Shown here piece by piece: positions 26,691-36,678 of a stretch of 64,000 nt of DNA. A program made the position numbers and the translations under genes. Origin of the DNA: Planctomyces sp. (GTDB taxonomy: Bacteria > Planctomycetota > Planctomycetia > Planctomycetales > Planctomycetaceae); NCBI GenBank assembly GCA_016795105.1, contig JAEUIH010000011.1, positions 115,842-179,841 of the forward strand, in the 5' to 3' direction. The notes beneath the pieces were generated by a model. The model had not been told where the DNA came from and did no database searches. It was given only the letters and a program-made list of their open reading frames with translations. Each line of letters starts with the position of its first letter. The stretch's first letter is position 1.

Positions 26691-28358
26691 ATGACAACGA
26701 GGGAGTACACCAGAATTTCTCAGGGGACCGTCTATGACCCTGCCAATGGAATCGACGGTGAAGTCCGCGATTTGTGGATTCTGGATGGTCGGATTGTGGA
26801 GGCACCTGCGGATCCTTCGATTCGGCCTGTGCGGGACATTGACGCTGCCGGCCTGGTGGTCATGCCCGGCGGTGTCGATATGCACTGTCATATAGCGGGG
26901 CCCAAGGTCAACGTTGCGAGGAAAATGCGACCCGAGGACAAACGACGATCAGAGGTTCTGCACAGAACCTCAAATACTCACAGCGGAACGATGGGGGCTG
27001 TCCCCAGTACGTTTGCCACAGGCTACAAGTATGCAGGTCTGGGGTACACAACGGCGTTTGATGCTGCGGTTCCTCCTTTGGGGGCTCGGCACGCTCATGA
27101 GGAATTTGAAGACACACCGTGCATCGACAAGGGTTTTTATGTTCTGATGGGAAACAATCACTTTGTGATGCAGTCCATCCAGAACAATGAATACGAGAAA
27201 CTGAAAGGCTTCATGGGCTGGCTGCTGGCTGCAACGAAGGCCTATGCCCCAAAACTTGTGAACCCGGGTGGCGTTGAAGTCTGGAAGAGTCGTCAGGGAG
27301 GAAACGTCAGCGGACTCGACGAGCTTGTTGAGCATTTCAACGTGACGCCTCGGCAGATCATTTCCAATGTGACAAAGGCCGCGAACGAACTGCGACTTCC
27401 ACACCCTGTCCACATTCACTGCAACAATCTGGGGATGCCGGGAAATTGGGAAACCACGATGCAGACGATGCAGGCATTGGAGGGACATCGCGGACACATC
27501 ACCCATATTCAGTTTCACAGTTATGGGGGTGGAGATGCTGACGAAACGACCTTTAACAGCAAAACCGTGCAGCTCGCCGACTATGTAAACTCCCATCCCA
27601 ACGTCACAGTGGATGTAGGACAGGTGCTGTTCGGAGAAACCACAAGTATGACGGGGGACGGGCCTCTCGGATACTTTCTCTCCAACGTGTATGGCGGTAA
27701 GTGGTTCAGCAGCGACACTGAAATGGAGTCTGGTTGCGGCATCACCCCGATCAAATACAAAAACAAATCACTCGTCCATGCGCTTCAGTGGGCGATCGGT
27801 CTTGAATGGTATCTGCTTGTGAACGATCCGTGGCGGGTTGTCATGAGCACGGACCATCCAAACGGGGGCTCGTTTCTTGCATATCCGCAGATCATTCGCC
27901 TTCTGATGGACCGAACATGGCGGCAGGATGTTCTGAATACCTGCCATCCGCTTGTGCGGGAAAGAGGCGTTCTGAAAGATCTGGACCGGCAGTATACACT
28001 GAATGACATCGCCATCATCACACGAGCGGGTCCGGCTCGAATACTGGGTCTGCCAAATAAAGGGCATCTGGGACCCGGAGCGGATGCTGATATAACGATT
28101 TATACGCCAAACGAAAACTATGAAACGATGTTCGAACTTCCCCGAATGGTGATCAAATCCGGGCGAATCATTGTCGAACAGGGTGAAATTCGCGATCCTC
28201 TGATCGGCAAGACGCTGAACGTTCAGCCGGACTATGATCGTGAAGTGGAACCTCACATTCAGGAATGGTTCGAAAAGTACTACTCAATTCGCTGGAGGAA
28301 CTACCCGGTCGATGAGAGTTATCTGCATGAATCGGAAGTGGTTCCCACCAAAGAATGA
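26691..28358 (+). CDS. fhcA: Formylmethanofuran dehydrogenase/hydrolase subunit A
   Basis: A 555-residue amidohydrolase. The binuclear metal site is recognisable: HxH at H65/H67 (DMHCHIAG), a lysine at 188 before LVNPGG at the carboxylated-Lys position, H241/H243 (PVHIHCNNLG), H272 (ITHIQFHSYGG) and D388 (MSTDHPNGG). Subunit A hydrolyses formylmethanofuran to formate in the Fhc complex, or interconverts formate and the formyl group in methanogens. Start ATG 26691; gap to subunit B is 59 bases. It is near the typical length of about 550-570 residues. The catalytic residues all appear present, so the subunit should be active. Confidence 0.95.
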   Translation: MTTREYTRISQGTVYDPANGIDGEVRDLWILDGRIVEAPADPSIRPVRDIDAAGLVVMPGGVDMHCHIAGPKVNVARKMRPEDKRRSEVLHRTSNTHSGTMGAVPSTFATGYKYAGLGYTTAFDAAVPPLGARHAHEEFEDTPCIDKGFYVLMGNNHFVMQSIQNNEYEKLKGFMGWLLAATKAYAPKLVNPGGVEVWKSRQGGNVSGLDELVEHFNVTPRQIISNVTKAANELRLPHPVHIHCNNLGMPGNWETTMQTMQALEGHRGHITHIQFHSYGGGDADETTFNSKTVQLADYVNSHPNVTVDVGQVLFGETTSMTGDGPLGYFLSNVYGGKWFSSDTEMESGCGITPIKYKNKSLVHALQWAIGLEWYLLVNDPWRVVMSTDHPNGGSFLAYPQIIRLLMDRTWRQDVLNTCHPLVRERGVLKDLDRQYTLNDIAIITRAGPARILGLPNKGHLGPGADADITIYTPNENYETMFELPRMVIKSGRIIVEQGEIRDPLIGKTLNVQPDYDREVEPHIQEWFEKYYSIRWRNYPVDESYLHESEVVPTKE

Positions 28359-28367
28359 CAGGAAGCA

Positions 28368-29279
28368 ATGCTGAATCTCAATTCTGTAGAAATTATCGAC
28401 ACCTTCGCGGAAGCATTTCCCATCAAGGCATCGCGGCTGATCTTCACTGCGGTGAATCTTCGCTGGGCCAGAACCGCCGCATCGGTATTCTGTGGGAACG
28501 CAACCAGCGTCATTGCCTGTGATATCGAGGCGGCTGTTGAGCGGGAAATGTCGGAATCGGAAACTCCGGATGGGCGCCCCGGCATTTCAGTACTCGCCTT
28601 CGGCTTCGACACGACCAGCCTTGGAAAGTCACTTCAGAATCGAGTTGGGCAATGTGTCCTGACGTGCCCCACAACCGCATGCTTCAATGGACTGTTTGAC
28701 TGCCCCAAAGAGAAACAGGTCCGCGTTGGCGGTGGAATTCGCTACTTTGGTGATGGATTCCAGAAAGCAAAGAAGCTCGGCGATCGCCGATTCTGGCGAA
28801 TCCCGGTGATGGATGGTGAATTCATCTGTGAAGACTGGTTCGGTACCGTCACCGGAGTCGCCGGAGGAAACTTACTTTTCTGTGGCAACAGTCAGTCATC
28901 TGCTTTGGGAGCCGCTGAAGCAGCTGTCGAGGCCATTGCTCAGATACGTGATGTTGCACTGCCATTTCCCGGTGGAGTTGTACGTTCGGGAAGTAAAGTC
29001 GGTTCACGATACCCAAAGCTGAAGGCCAGTACGAATGACGCGTATTGCCCCACACTTCAGGGGCTGGTGACTTCTGAATTACCGCCGCATTGCCAGGCAG
29101 TGTATGAAATTGTCATTGACGGACTCAGCTTTGCAGCAGTTCAGCAGGCCATGCGAGCCGGGCTTCATGCGGCCTCTGCCTCAACCGGAATCCTCAGGAT
29201 CACTGCCGGTAACTACGGCGGAAAACTCGGGAAACACCACTTCCATTTACGGGATTTGCTTGACAACCCGAAGGCTTAA
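28368..29279 (+). CDS. ftr: Formylmethanofuran-H4MPT formyltransferase
   Basis: A 303-residue protein starting NSVEIIDTFAEAFPIKASRL, the family hallmark of Ftr (FhcD). Further blocks are SETPDGRPGISV, NRVGQCVLTCPTTACFNGL, VGGGIRYFGDGFQ, and FPGGVVRSGSKVGSRYPKL. The enzyme moves a formyl group between formyl-tetrahydromethanopterin and methanofuran (or methylofuran in bacteria), linking the H4MPT pathway to the subunit A/B/D complex. The start lies 9 bases after the subunit A stop. It ends the operon; the gene after it is convergent. No subunit C gene (fhcC) is present in the window. Confidence 0.94.
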   Translation: MLNLNSVEIIDTFAEAFPIKASRLIFTAVNLRWARTAASVFCGNATSVIACDIEAAVEREMSESETPDGRPGISVLAFGFDTTSLGKSLQNRVGQCVLTCPTTACFNGLFDCPKEKQVRVGGGIRYFGDGFQKAKKLGDRRFWRIPVMDGEFICEDWFGTVTGVAGGNLLFCGNSQSSALGAAEAAVEAIAQIRDVALPFPGGVVRSGSKVGSRYPKLKASTNDAYCPTLQGLVTSELPPHCQAVYEIVIDGLSFAAVQQAMRAGLHAASASTGILRITAGNYGGKLGKHHFHLRDLLDNPKA

Positions 29280-29300
29280 ACCTGGGGGAAGTCAGGAATC

Positions 29301-30758
29301 CTACTTCCCTTCGATTTCCTCTTTCAGCTTTTTAATGCGGTCTTTGTCCGTCGCCTTGAGGTATGACATTGTCATGAACTTGCGTGCGTTTCGATGAGCC
29401 TTCATCATCTCGGGGGATGGGTCAGAGCTCTTGTCAAGCTGTGTGACGAGTCCAGCAAGTTTCGTGCGAGTTGCTGTTTGAAAAGCAGTCCAATCGGCTT
29501 CAGAGACCGATTTGATGTCAATCTTATCAAAGCTCGACTTCACTTCTGAGAGCGCAGAATCGACTTCCTGCTGAGACACCGAGGCGATCGAAACGGGAAG
29601 TTCAACCCAGCCCATGAAGTAGGCAGTGACGAGTCCGACGACGATCAGTAAGCCACCAACGATTCCAAGTGTCTTACCATCGAGTTCACCGGAAAAAGAA
29701 CTACCGCCGGAAGAACTCTTCGTGTTTCTCAACGCGGGTGATGGTGACGATGGACGCGCTGCGGCACCAAATCCCGGACTCATCGCTGGCGGCATCGCCA
29801 TGGCCGGGGGTGCAGCCGGGGCGGAAGGAAACGATGGCGTTGGTGCCGCCATCACGGGCGCCGCGGCGGCCGCCGCAGCGGATGCCGCAACTGCAGCACC
29901 GCGAGACGGTGTGCTGTCTTCTTCGGTAAAGACCTCATCGAAGATCTCTTCCAGGACCGCGTCATCCGTTCTCTTTCGACGCTTCTTTCCACTGCCTGGG
30001 TCGGAGTTGCGAGACGGTTTGGAGGCCGGTCGCTCTTCACGAGGAGCTTCAGAAACAGGGGCGGGCTTTGGTGCAGGTCGTGCGGGAGCTGCTGTTGGCA
30101 CGTCTTCAAGAAACATTTCTTCCGGCTCAGCCTGCTCCGTCTGCAGATTTGCAAGTGCAGCGGCACCAAGTCTCTTTTGAGTCGCAGCAGTCAATGATGG
30201 TCCGGTATCCTCGGCACGTTCCGCGCTGAAGATGGCAGCCGCAAGTTCCGGATAATCGGTCGCGGATCGCCATGCTCCTGTGTCCCCTTTCCGAATCTGA
30301 TCGGTTCCATCAATCGAGCCTGATTCTGCCAGCTGAATCAATTCCGGAAGTGTCATTGGCCCAAGAGTCTGCCCCAGAGACTGATAGTAGTACAAAGGTT
30401 CTTCAATCACAGTGCTGCGAGTGACAGGCTCATTTCGCGATGGCGGAGCCTCTCGAACAACTGTTGTCTCGCGAGCCATTGACTTTGAAGATGCAGGCCG
30501 ATTTTCTTCAAATGTAAAGGATAGTTCTGAGAGGTCATCGATGTCTGCTGGTCCCGCTTGCCCCGCGGACTCACCGTGCAGTGCTCCTGAAGAGGCATTC
30601 TCAGGCATTGTAGATAGTGGCTGCCAATCATTCTGGTCTTCGCGACGTACAAGATCGTCATCTGCCAGGGTGCCTTCACTCCTTAGCTGCCGAATCTGTT
30701 CAGCCGTCACCGGGCCGAACTCCTCCATAAGCATCTGGTAGTACCACCTGTGTGCCAT
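29301..30758 (-). CDS. Membrane protein with two GYF_2 domains
   Basis: Two GYF_2 modules are visible: residues 1-60 (RWYYQMLMEEFGPVTAEQIRQL, later DQNDWQPL) and about 124-180 (LYYYQSLGQTLGPMTLPELIQLA, later DTGAWRSATDYPEL). A long Ala/Pro/Ser-rich and partly charged linker follows, then one membrane segment (GIVGGLLIVVGLVTAYFMGW) and a short helical C-terminal domain. The GYF_2 modules therefore probably face the cytoplasm, with the C-terminus outside. GYF domains bind proline-rich peptides; in planctomycetes they are common and their partners unknown. Convergent with ftr, 21 bases apart. The antisense open frame across the Ala-rich part is a composition effect. Confidence 0.85.
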   Translation of the reverse strand: MAHRWYYQMLMEEFGPVTAEQIRQLRSEGTLADDDLVRREDQNDWQPLSTMPENASSGALHGESAGQAGPADIDDLSELSFTFEENRPASSKSMARETTVVREAPPSRNEPVTRSTVIEEPLYYYQSLGQTLGPMTLPELIQLAESGSIDGTDQIRKGDTGAWRSATDYPELAAAIFSAERAEDTGPSLTAATQKRLGAAALANLQTEQAEPEEMFLEDVPTAAPARPAPKPAPVSEAPREERPASKPSRNSDPGSGKKRRKRTDDAVLEEIFDEVFTEEDSTPSRGAAVAASAAAAAAAPVMAAPTPSFPSAPAAPPAMAMPPAMSPGFGAAARPSSPSPALRNTKSSSGGSSFSGELDGKTLGIVGGLLIVVGLVTAYFMGWVELPVSIASVSQQEVDSALSEVKSSFDKIDIKSVSEADWTAFQTATRTKLAGLVTQLDKSSDPSPEMMKAHRNARKFMTMSYLKATDKDRIKKLKEEIEGK

Positions 30759-30876
30759 TGCTGCAAACCCCGACTGCGATTCCAGGACATTTGGTCTGTC
30801 GCCTCCCTGAATCTTCAGAGAGTGCGTTCCCAGCGGAAAATGTTGCCAAAATCACCACGCCCATTCCATCGAGAAT

Positions 30877-32025
30877 TCAGATGTTCTCGCGATTCGGGAA
30901 AAGTTGAGTCAGTGGTGTTAGATTTTTGAGCAGTTTTGCCTGTTCTTTGAGGCGATTTCGCACTTCCGGGTGATTTGTCCGAGCTGTTTCGTTTTCCTGA
31001 TAACGCCGCTTCAGCCATGTAACAGGGCTCAGGACAACATTGCAAACATCGAAAACGCCGACAAGTTTGAGCTCAGGTGCAGTCAGCGGGCGATGCGCCG
31101 AATAGATTTCGAGGCCTCTGAAAATTCGATCCGGGGCGTTTGGAAACCAGCTTCTCAGGATGCGAGCAAGATCCAGCGTCACATGATCAGTGGCGAGCGC
31201 GCCCAGATCGATCATTCCGGAAACCGTGTCTTTGTCAAACAGCACATGAGCTGACCACAGATCACGAATGACGGGCTGGCAAGTGATCGAAATCTGTCCG
31301 ACTTCATCGAGCATTTTTTCCACGAACGGAAGCCAGTTTCTGATCCACCACCAGAGCTCCTCTGAAATCTCTCTGAACTCGGCATCGGATTCCTGCCGGA
31401 ATCCGCTTCGCAGCTGATCAAGCAGTCCTGCTCGCAGCTCAACGACAATCTCAGTTCTTCTGCGAATTGACTGAGGCACGCACTTTCGAATTCCAAGATC
31501 AGTGCCGCACCATGTATAGGAAGAAGCGATTGCTGCGGCGCACCGATGGAAACCTGCAAGCGCAACCATCGCAGATGACAGTTGAGAGTCCGACAAGCGG
31601 TCACCCGTCAAAGAGATCCCGGGGAGCCAGTTCTCAATCTGCCACAGCCCGAATGAGTTCTGAAACAGCGTTGGAACAGATTGATTTTGGTCCGCAAACA
31701 GGAGCGATGACCGAATTCGCGGAACCGGAATCGGGACTCCGGCAGCTGGAGCGACTTCCGATATGAAGCGGTGTTTGAGGGCCGTACTCAGGGTAAGTTT
31801 AGTGTCTGAGGGTGGCAGGCACTTTGATGCGTAAACGTTTCCGCAGCAATCTGCAATTCGAAAAACAGCAGCATCACTGAATCCGCCGCCTGGCAAATCA
31901 AGCAGGGTGGCATCGAGTCCAAACTCGGATGCCACCCTGTTGAGGATTTTGCTTAACGTTGCAAAGTCAGATGGAAATCGATCAGGCAACGCCAAGGTTT
32001 TCAGCGTCCACTTCAATAGTCTCAT
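30877..32025 (-). CDS. APH-type phosphotransferase overlapping rpoD
   Basis: An aminoglycoside phosphotransferase-fold kinase. The ATP-binding side has [14 protein letters not shown] and a strand lysine in VYASKCLP; the catalytic loop is [13 protein letters not shown] and the metal-binding Asp is in [12 protein letters not shown]. Compared with the H-x-D-x4-N pattern, the first His is Arg/Ile-like and the Asn position is His, so activity cannot be assumed. The frame extends upstream to 32064; ATG 32025 overlaps the rpoD stop by 44 bases and TTG codons near 31994 would reduce this. The substrate may be a small molecule or sugar alcohol rather than a drug. Translation is probably coupled to rpoD. 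Confidence 0.75.
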   Translation of the reverse strand: MRLLKWTLKTLALPDRFPSDFATLSKILNRVASEFGLDATLLDLPGGGFSDAAVFRIADCCGNVYASKCLPPSDTKLTLSTALKHRFISEVAPAAGVPIPVPRIRSSLLFADQNQSVPTLFQNSFGLWQIENWLPGISLTGDRLSDSQLSSAMVALAGFHRCAAAIASSYTWCGTDLGIRKCVPQSIRRRTEIVVELRAGLLDQLRSGFRQESDAEFREISEELWWWIRNWLPFVEKMLDEVGQISITCQPVIRDLWSAHVLFDKDTVSGMIDLGALATDHVTLDLARILRSWFPNAPDRIFRGLEIYSAHRPLTAPELKLVGVFDVCNVVLSPVTWLKRRYQENETARTNHPEVRNRLKEQAKLLKNLTPLTQLFPNRENI

Positions 32026-33814
32026 CCGGAATCGGCAGTGGAGCATCATCAGCGATGTCGACAAAGCCCTTCAGATGAATCGCGCGAGTATGGTGCTGAA
32101 GTTTCTTCAGTGCCTTACTTTCGATCTGACGAATTCGCTCTCGAGTCACCTTGAAGATTCGACCGGTTTCTTCGAGAGTATAGCTGTATCCGTCCCCAAG
32201 ACCGTAACGCAGTTTGATAATCTCGCGCTCTCGGTAGGTCAGGCTTTTCAGGACGTGATCAATCTTATCTCGAAGCATCTGCTTGGCAGCAGACTCTGCG
32301 GGACTGCTTTCGTGGGAGTCTTCAAGGAACTCACCAAAACTGCTGTCTTCGCTTTCACCAACGGGAGTATCCAGGCTGATTGGATGCTTCCAGGTCTTCA
32401 TAATCCGTTCGGTCTCTTCGATGCTCATCCCAACCGCTTCCGCCAGTTCTTCATTGCTGGGTTCGCGGCCGGTGGCCTGGCGAATTTCTTCGGCCTTGGC
32501 CTTCAGCATCGAGATGCTCTGGAACATGTGCACGGGGATACGAATCGTGCGGGCATGGTCGGCAACAGCGCGAGTGATCGCCTGTCGAATCCACCATGTT
32601 GCGTACGTCGAAAATTTATATCCTCGACGATACTCATACTTCTCCACACCTCGCATCAAACCCGCGTTCCCTTCCTGGATCAGGTCGAGGAAGCTTAAGC
32701 CGCGATTTCGATACTTCTTGGCGATGGAGACCACGAGCCGAAGATTTCCACCGGAGAGCTTCTGTTTGGCATCCGTCCAGCCCTGCATTCGCTTCCGGAT
32801 TTCACGGCAGCGACGGAGAAACTGATTGGGTGTTTCGAGAAGCATCTGAACGTATTCTTCGAGTTCACGTTCGAGCGAATGTCGTTCAGAGTCTGCTGAC
32901 TTCATGCCGGAGAGGCATGCAATTTCATCCTGAAGCTGTTCAATCCGTTCACCAATCTGAAGCATACGTTTCATGATTGGCTGGAGGCGATGAGTACGAA
33001 CGCTGAGTTCTTCGCACAGCGTGCACATCTTGCGGCGACGAATCTTGATCTGTGCACCGAGCGCCTTCTTCTCTGGTGTGTTCTCCGGAAGAGTTCGCCA
33101 GTGCAGGAAGTCTGCCTTGCTGCACTCCATCAAGTGACGAAGGGTGCGGAGGTTGAGTTCCATACGACCTTCGATCTGTTCCTTACGAACGTCCTCAGTT
33201 TCGGACGTTCGCAAAGTTCGTTCGAAGGGCAGTTCTCCGCGTCGCACTTTTTCGATGGTGTCAACTGCAATTGCCAAAGCAAAGTCCGATTCCAGCACAT
33301 GTCGACGCATGCGTTTTCGAGTGATTTCAATCTGCTTGGCAAGAAAGATTTCACGATCTCGCGTCAGGAGAGGGATATTTCCCATCTGACTAAGATACAT
33401 ACGAATCGGGTCGCGTGATGAGAGAGCAGAGGTTTCAGAACCGAGTAGAGCACGGGCAGCCCGCTCCGCCTGTTCCTGCTTGACTTCTTCTTCAACTGGC
33501 TCTGGCTCCAGAGGGATATCGGGGTCTTCGATAAAGTCGAACCCAAATTCATCAATTGCAGTGATGAGATTGTCGACCATTTGAGGGTCGCCACCTTCAT
33601 CGGGTAACCATTCATGCGCCTGCTGAATAGTTACAAAGCCACGTTCCTTCGCCTTTTCGATGATCGCCTTTAATCCGGCATCCAGACGATACACGCGAGT
33701 CCCCTTCTTTAAATACACTCCGGATTGCGGGTGTTCATTCAGCACCGCAAACCAAAGGTGGAGCTCTGCTCCGGTTTTTGTAACGAGTGTCCGTGCCTCC
33801 GTGTTGAGACACAC
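31982..33814 (-). CDS. rpoD: RNA polymerase primary sigma factor RpoD
   Basis: All regions of a group 1 sigma-70 are present: a region 1.1-like opening ([22 protein letters not shown], then [12 protein letters not shown]), region 1.2 ([21 protein letters not shown]), a long non-conserved segment of about 200 residues, region 2 ([37 protein letters not shown], and [13 protein letters not shown]), region 3 and region 4 ([20 protein letters not shown]). At 610 residues it resembles the RpoD of other Gram-negative bacteria. The start is read as GTG 33814; no downstream ATG would keep region 1.1. It is followed, with overlap, by the APH-type kinase. It directs RNA polymerase to housekeeping promoters. 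Confidence 0.95.
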   Translation of the reverse strand: MCLNTEARTLVTKTGAELHLWFAVLNEHPQSGVYLKKGTRVYRLDAGLKAIIEKAKERGFVTIQQAHEWLPDEGGDPQMVDNLITAIDEFGFDFIEDPDIPLEPEPVEEEVKQEQAERAARALLGSETSALSSRDPIRMYLSQMGNIPLLTRDREIFLAKQIEITRKRMRRHVLESDFALAIAVDTIEKVRRGELPFERTLRTSETEDVRKEQIEGRMELNLRTLRHLMECSKADFLHWRTLPENTPEKKALGAQIKIRRRKMCTLCEELSVRTHRLQPIMKRMLQIGERIEQLQDEIACLSGMKSADSERHSLERELEEYVQMLLETPNQFLRRCREIRKRMQGWTDAKQKLSGGNLRLVVSIAKKYRNRGLSFLDLIQEGNAGLMRGVEKYEYRRGYKFSTYATWWIRQAITRAVADHARTIRIPVHMFQSISMLKAKAEEIRQATGREPSNEELAEAVGMSIEETERIMKTWKHPISLDTPVGESEDSSFGEFLEDSHESSPAESAAKQMLRDKIDHVLKSLTYREREIIKLRYGLGDGYSYTLEETGRIFKVTRERIRQIESKALKKLQHHTRAIHLKGFVDIADDAPLPIPDETIEVDAENLGVA

Positions 33815-34123
33815 GCAAATTCCGAACCTCTGTTCGGCTGACTTTTTCCTGCTTCGCTTACTTTCTGACTCACTTCAACGGCTGTTCCAGCATACCCTTG
33901 AATCAAAAAAATCAATCGAACGAGGCGGTAAAAAAGTCGGTTCGAAGAACGTTGGAAGCTCGCTGGTCATCAGACTCGCATCGATTTCGTGCGGTTGCAG
34001 CGGTAAGGGGCATCGCCATATCGCCTTCGAACGTCGCGATTATTCGCGTTTTGCCCCCGGATCGTCAACTTGTTCCGACGCTGGAATTCCTCATTTTCCG
34101 GAATAAATCAGTCGTCGGAATCG
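33815..34123. other. Gap upstream of rpoD
   Basis: The stretch between rpoD and the sat terminator has no supported gene. It must contain the rpoD promoter, read leftwards, but I could not point to a convincing -35/-10 pair. It is A-rich around 33900-33935. Frames crossing it in either direction have no recognisable domain. Confidence 0.5.
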
Positions 34124-34162
34124 AAAAAAAAAACGTGCCGGGGTGAAACTCACCCCGGCACG
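34124..34162 (-). terminator. Intrinsic terminator of sat
   Basis: Read on the minus strand, a 10-12 bp GC-rich stem (gtgccggggtga with its complement) is closed by a short loop and followed directly by ten T residues. It lies 43 bases past the sat stop codon, so it should end the sat transcript before the rpoD upstream region. Confidence 0.9.
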
Positions 34163-34204
34163 CTGCATTTCTGCTCACCGGAAACCCGCAACATGATCAG
34201 AGCT

Positions 34205-35467
34205 TCAGCTCTGTTTCATGGCGGCTGCAAGTATCTGAGACGTGCTCTGTCGCATGATTCGAGGGTCCACCAGGTCGCCTCGCTGGAGCGTTGTGCGAAC
34301 GTCCTTCCCGGAAATGAAGACCGGCTTTTCTTCTTTTGGATGCTTTTCCATCAGATCCACGCGACCAACGGAGTCGTAGTAGGCCGCGAACCCGACATTG
34401 ATCGGCTTGATCTTCAGGTCGCCCGTAAGCTTGTTGAAGATCTCCTGTGCATCGAAGTCACCCCAGATTGCCGTGCCGTCGTGGTACGGAGCATCAGCGT
34501 GCTTACGTCCAATCACGATGTGAGTGTAGCCCATGTTCTGGCGATAGATGCCATGCATGACGGCTTCTTTTGGACCACCGTAGAACATCTTAATGTCGAG
34601 TCCAAGCAGAAGCACGCGGTCTGGCACACTCTCGCCACGAGGTCCCCACAGCGATGCATCACTGTCACCTTCACCAAGTCCTCGACCATCAATCAATGCC
34701 TCGTACGTCTGCATACGGACAACTGCGTTGACGTCATCACCTTTGGTTTCGCCAATCAGCGGATTCAAAACAGCACCTGCATTGTGCCCGGCACGAATCA
34801 GCTCCTCAAGTGCATACACCATCGCATACTCATGAGCTCTGTGCAGTGGATTACGAGTCTGGAAGGCAACAACCGCATTCCATCCCGTGGAAGCCAGTTT
34901 CTTACGGACTTCGCGTGGTGTCAGTACATACTTGCCAAACGATGGGTTCTTCGGCTGCGGAAGGACTCGTATCGTACCACCGATCAGATGAGTCATCTTT
35001 TCATCGTTCTTCAGCACCATATCTGCACCCGGATGATCCGTGCGCTCTGTACCATAGACACTCTTCAGATATGCCATCTTGTCCCATGCATACACATCGT
35101 TAACTGCTACAGTAGCAACGATTTCTCCAGCAGGGTTCACCAAAGCAACCTTCTGACCGGCCTTAATACTGCCTGCCATGGTGCTGTCGATCGGAAATGC
35201 AATCGGAATCGTCCACGCGTATTTCTTACCCAGAGAATCCACATTGCATGAAGTCAGTACCTGATTCCATTCGGCCGAGTTCATTGGACCCGTCAGTGGG
35301 CTGAGTGTTCCGTCGCCAAATCGATAGACGGAGGAGAGGTCCGCCAGTGACACAGGAACCTTTGTGAGACTTCCGGCTTCTTTCAGAAACTCTCCACGCT
35401 CCTGCTCTCCAACAGTGCAGCATACGGGTTCAGACAATCCACCATGTGGGGCAATCAGATCGGCCAT
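34205..35467 (-). CDS. sat: Sulfate adenylyltransferase (ATP sulfurylase)
   Basis: A 419-residue enzyme with the ATP-binding motif [10 protein letters not shown] (residues 203-212), the preceding [15 protein letters not shown], the following GETKGDDV, and [19 protein letters not shown] plus GRKHADAP, all diagnostic of the homo-oligomeric Sat family. It makes adenylyl sulfate and diphosphate from sulfate and ATP in assimilation, or runs in reverse in sulfur oxidisers. ATG 35467 gives the normal start [10 protein letters not shown]; the open frame continues to 35521. No cysN/cysD, APS reductase or kinase gene is in view, so this is a single-gene unit with its own terminator. It can support sulfation or sulfur assimilation. 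Confidence 0.95.
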   Translation of the reverse strand: MADLIAPHGGLSEPVCCTVGEQERGEFLKEAGSLTKVPVSLADLSSVYRFGDGTLSPLTGPMNSAEWNQVLTSCNVDSLGKKYAWTIPIAFPIDSTMAGSIKAGQKVALVNPAGEIVATVAVNDVYAWDKMAYLKSVYGTERTDHPGADMVLKNDEKMTHLIGGTIRVLPQPKNPSFGKYVLTPREVRKKLASTGWNAVVAFQTRNPLHRAHEYAMVYALEELIRAGHNAGAVLNPLIGETKGDDVNAVVRMQTYEALIDGRGLGEGDSDASLWGPRGESVPDRVLLLGLDIKMFYGGPKEAVMHGIYRQNMGYTHIVIGRKHADAPYHDGTAIWGDFDAQEIFNKLTGDLKIKPINVGFAAYYDSVGRVDLMEKHPKEEKPVFISGKDVRTTLQRGDLVDPRIMRQSTSQILAAAMKQS

Positions 35468-35615
35468 TCCTATCATTCTTTCCAGTGTGAGAACAGGTCC
35501 GGATCGGACCCCAAAAACCAAAGCGAAATGGAACAGTAGAGGAACTGCAAAGTTCAGTCAAGAAGTTTAATTCGGGGGGCGGATTTGAGCGTATCAGCAG
35601 GGAAATCCAGGCCTG

Positions 35616-36362
35616 TCAGCCAATTGATTTGGGTGGAAGAACCCAAATATCGCCAAACTCTTCCGGCTGTTCAGCTCGGTACCCCTCGTGGCGAATCAGT
35701 TCCAGAATTGCAAGGAAAATGCCCACAATCCTCGATTGCACCTTCTCCCCGTCGAAGAACGAACTGAAGGCCGTTCGCCCCTCTTCAAGCACTCGTGCAC
35801 GAATTCGTTCCTGAAAGACGCTCATCGGAGTCTCATCCATGCGAATACTGACTTCTTTGTCAATATTCGGCATCCGGACAATCCGAGACAGCGCGCTGAC
35901 AAGGTCCCAGAGTTCAACTTCACGGATGTGATCTTCTGAGTAATCGCGTTGCACATCAGGACGATCAACACTGAGCCTGGGATATCGTTCCATCCACTCT
36001 GCGGCCCGCTCTTCAAGAGCTTTGGTGGCCTCTTTGTAGCGTCGATATTCGAGCAGCTTACCAATCAGATCGCTTCCACTCTCGTCCTGCTTGTCAGCTT
36101 CTTCATCTTCTTCGATCTGATTCGGCAGTACTTCGCGACTCTTGATCTCCAGGAGCGTACTTGCCACAACAATGAACTCACCGATCAGATCGAAGTCGAG
36201 ATACTCGAGGACTTCAATGTAGTCCTGAAACTCCGAAGTGATGCGAGAGAGTGACAGATTGCAAACATCAACTTCATGCCGACGCACAAGGTACAGCAGC
36301 AGGTCGAGTGGACCACCAAAGTGTCCAAGATCAATCCGATAGTCTGTCAGCGTCATCTGCAC
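35616..36362 (-). CDS. scpA: Segregation and condensation protein A
   Basis: A 248-residue kleisin. The N-terminal domain that binds the SMC neck is clear: YRIDLGHFGGPLDLLLYLVRRHEVDV, then YLDFDLIGEFIVVASTLLEIKSREVLP. The middle is acidic (EEDEEADKQDE), and the C-terminal winged-helix part has FLAILELIRHEGYRAEQPEEFGDI. ScpA closes the SMC ring with ScpB during chromosome condensation and segregation. ScpB is not adjacent. The frame starts at ATG 36362; ATG 36356 is an alternative. Confidence 0.95.
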   Translation of the reverse strand: MQMTLTDYRIDLGHFGGPLDLLLYLVRRHEVDVCNLSLSRITSEFQDYIEVLEYLDFDLIGEFIVVASTLLEIKSREVLPNQIEEDEEADKQDESGSDLIGKLLEYRRYKEATKALEERAAEWMERYPRLSVDRPDVQRDYSEDHIREVELWDLVSALSRIVRMPNIDKEVSIRMDETPMSVFQERIRARVLEEGRTAFSSFFDGEKVQSRIVGIFLAILELIRHEGYRAEQPEEFGDIWVLPPKSIG

Positions 36363-36596
36363 GTTGAATTGCCTCGTCGACTGTTCCGAAGTTCTGTCTT
36401 CTCTTCCGGCAGTTTTTGCCGGTGACCCTCACGGCAGTTTGTCCCTGCAGCCAGAATCGTCGTTACATCCGGTACAGCTTCACACAAATCCGCAACAGGT
36501 CATCACAAAGTTGCTGTTCATGCCTGTTTAGAATCAACAAACCACAGACATCGGGGTTCTGAAGCGACTTCGTATGGTTGAGGGGTAGGGTAAACC

Positions 36597-36626
36597 TTGA
36601 CCAGTATTCAGAGTTCCTCCTAGAGT
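36597..36626 (+). promoter_or_regulatory. Possible promoter of the gene at 36679, in a 316-base gap
   Basis: TTGACC at 36597-36602 and TAGAGT at 36621-36626 are 18 bases apart, on the plus strand, with the next gene starting 52 bases later. The -10 is a weak match. The gap 36363-36678 also has to hold the scpA promoter on the other strand; I saw no other structure there apart from a short hairpin (ccggcagtttttgccgg) near 36405-36422. Confidence 0.3.
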
Positions 36627-36678
36627 CCTCGCGTCGTTTCACTCCTCAGGAACCGCTGACTCGTCAGGAACTACCTGG

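Noticed and set aside
28368..29279. Methenyl-H4MPT cyclohydrolase (mch)
   Set aside because: The start EIIDTFAEAFPIK and GQCVLTCPTTACFNGL identify formyltransferase Ftr instead.
29626..30180. Ala/Ser-rich plus-strand frame
   Set aside because: Reflects the GC-rich linker of the GYF_2 gene on the other strand.
34070..35251. Long plus-strand frame (393 codons) across sat
   Set aside because: It is the antisense of a clear sat gene and carries no domain features.
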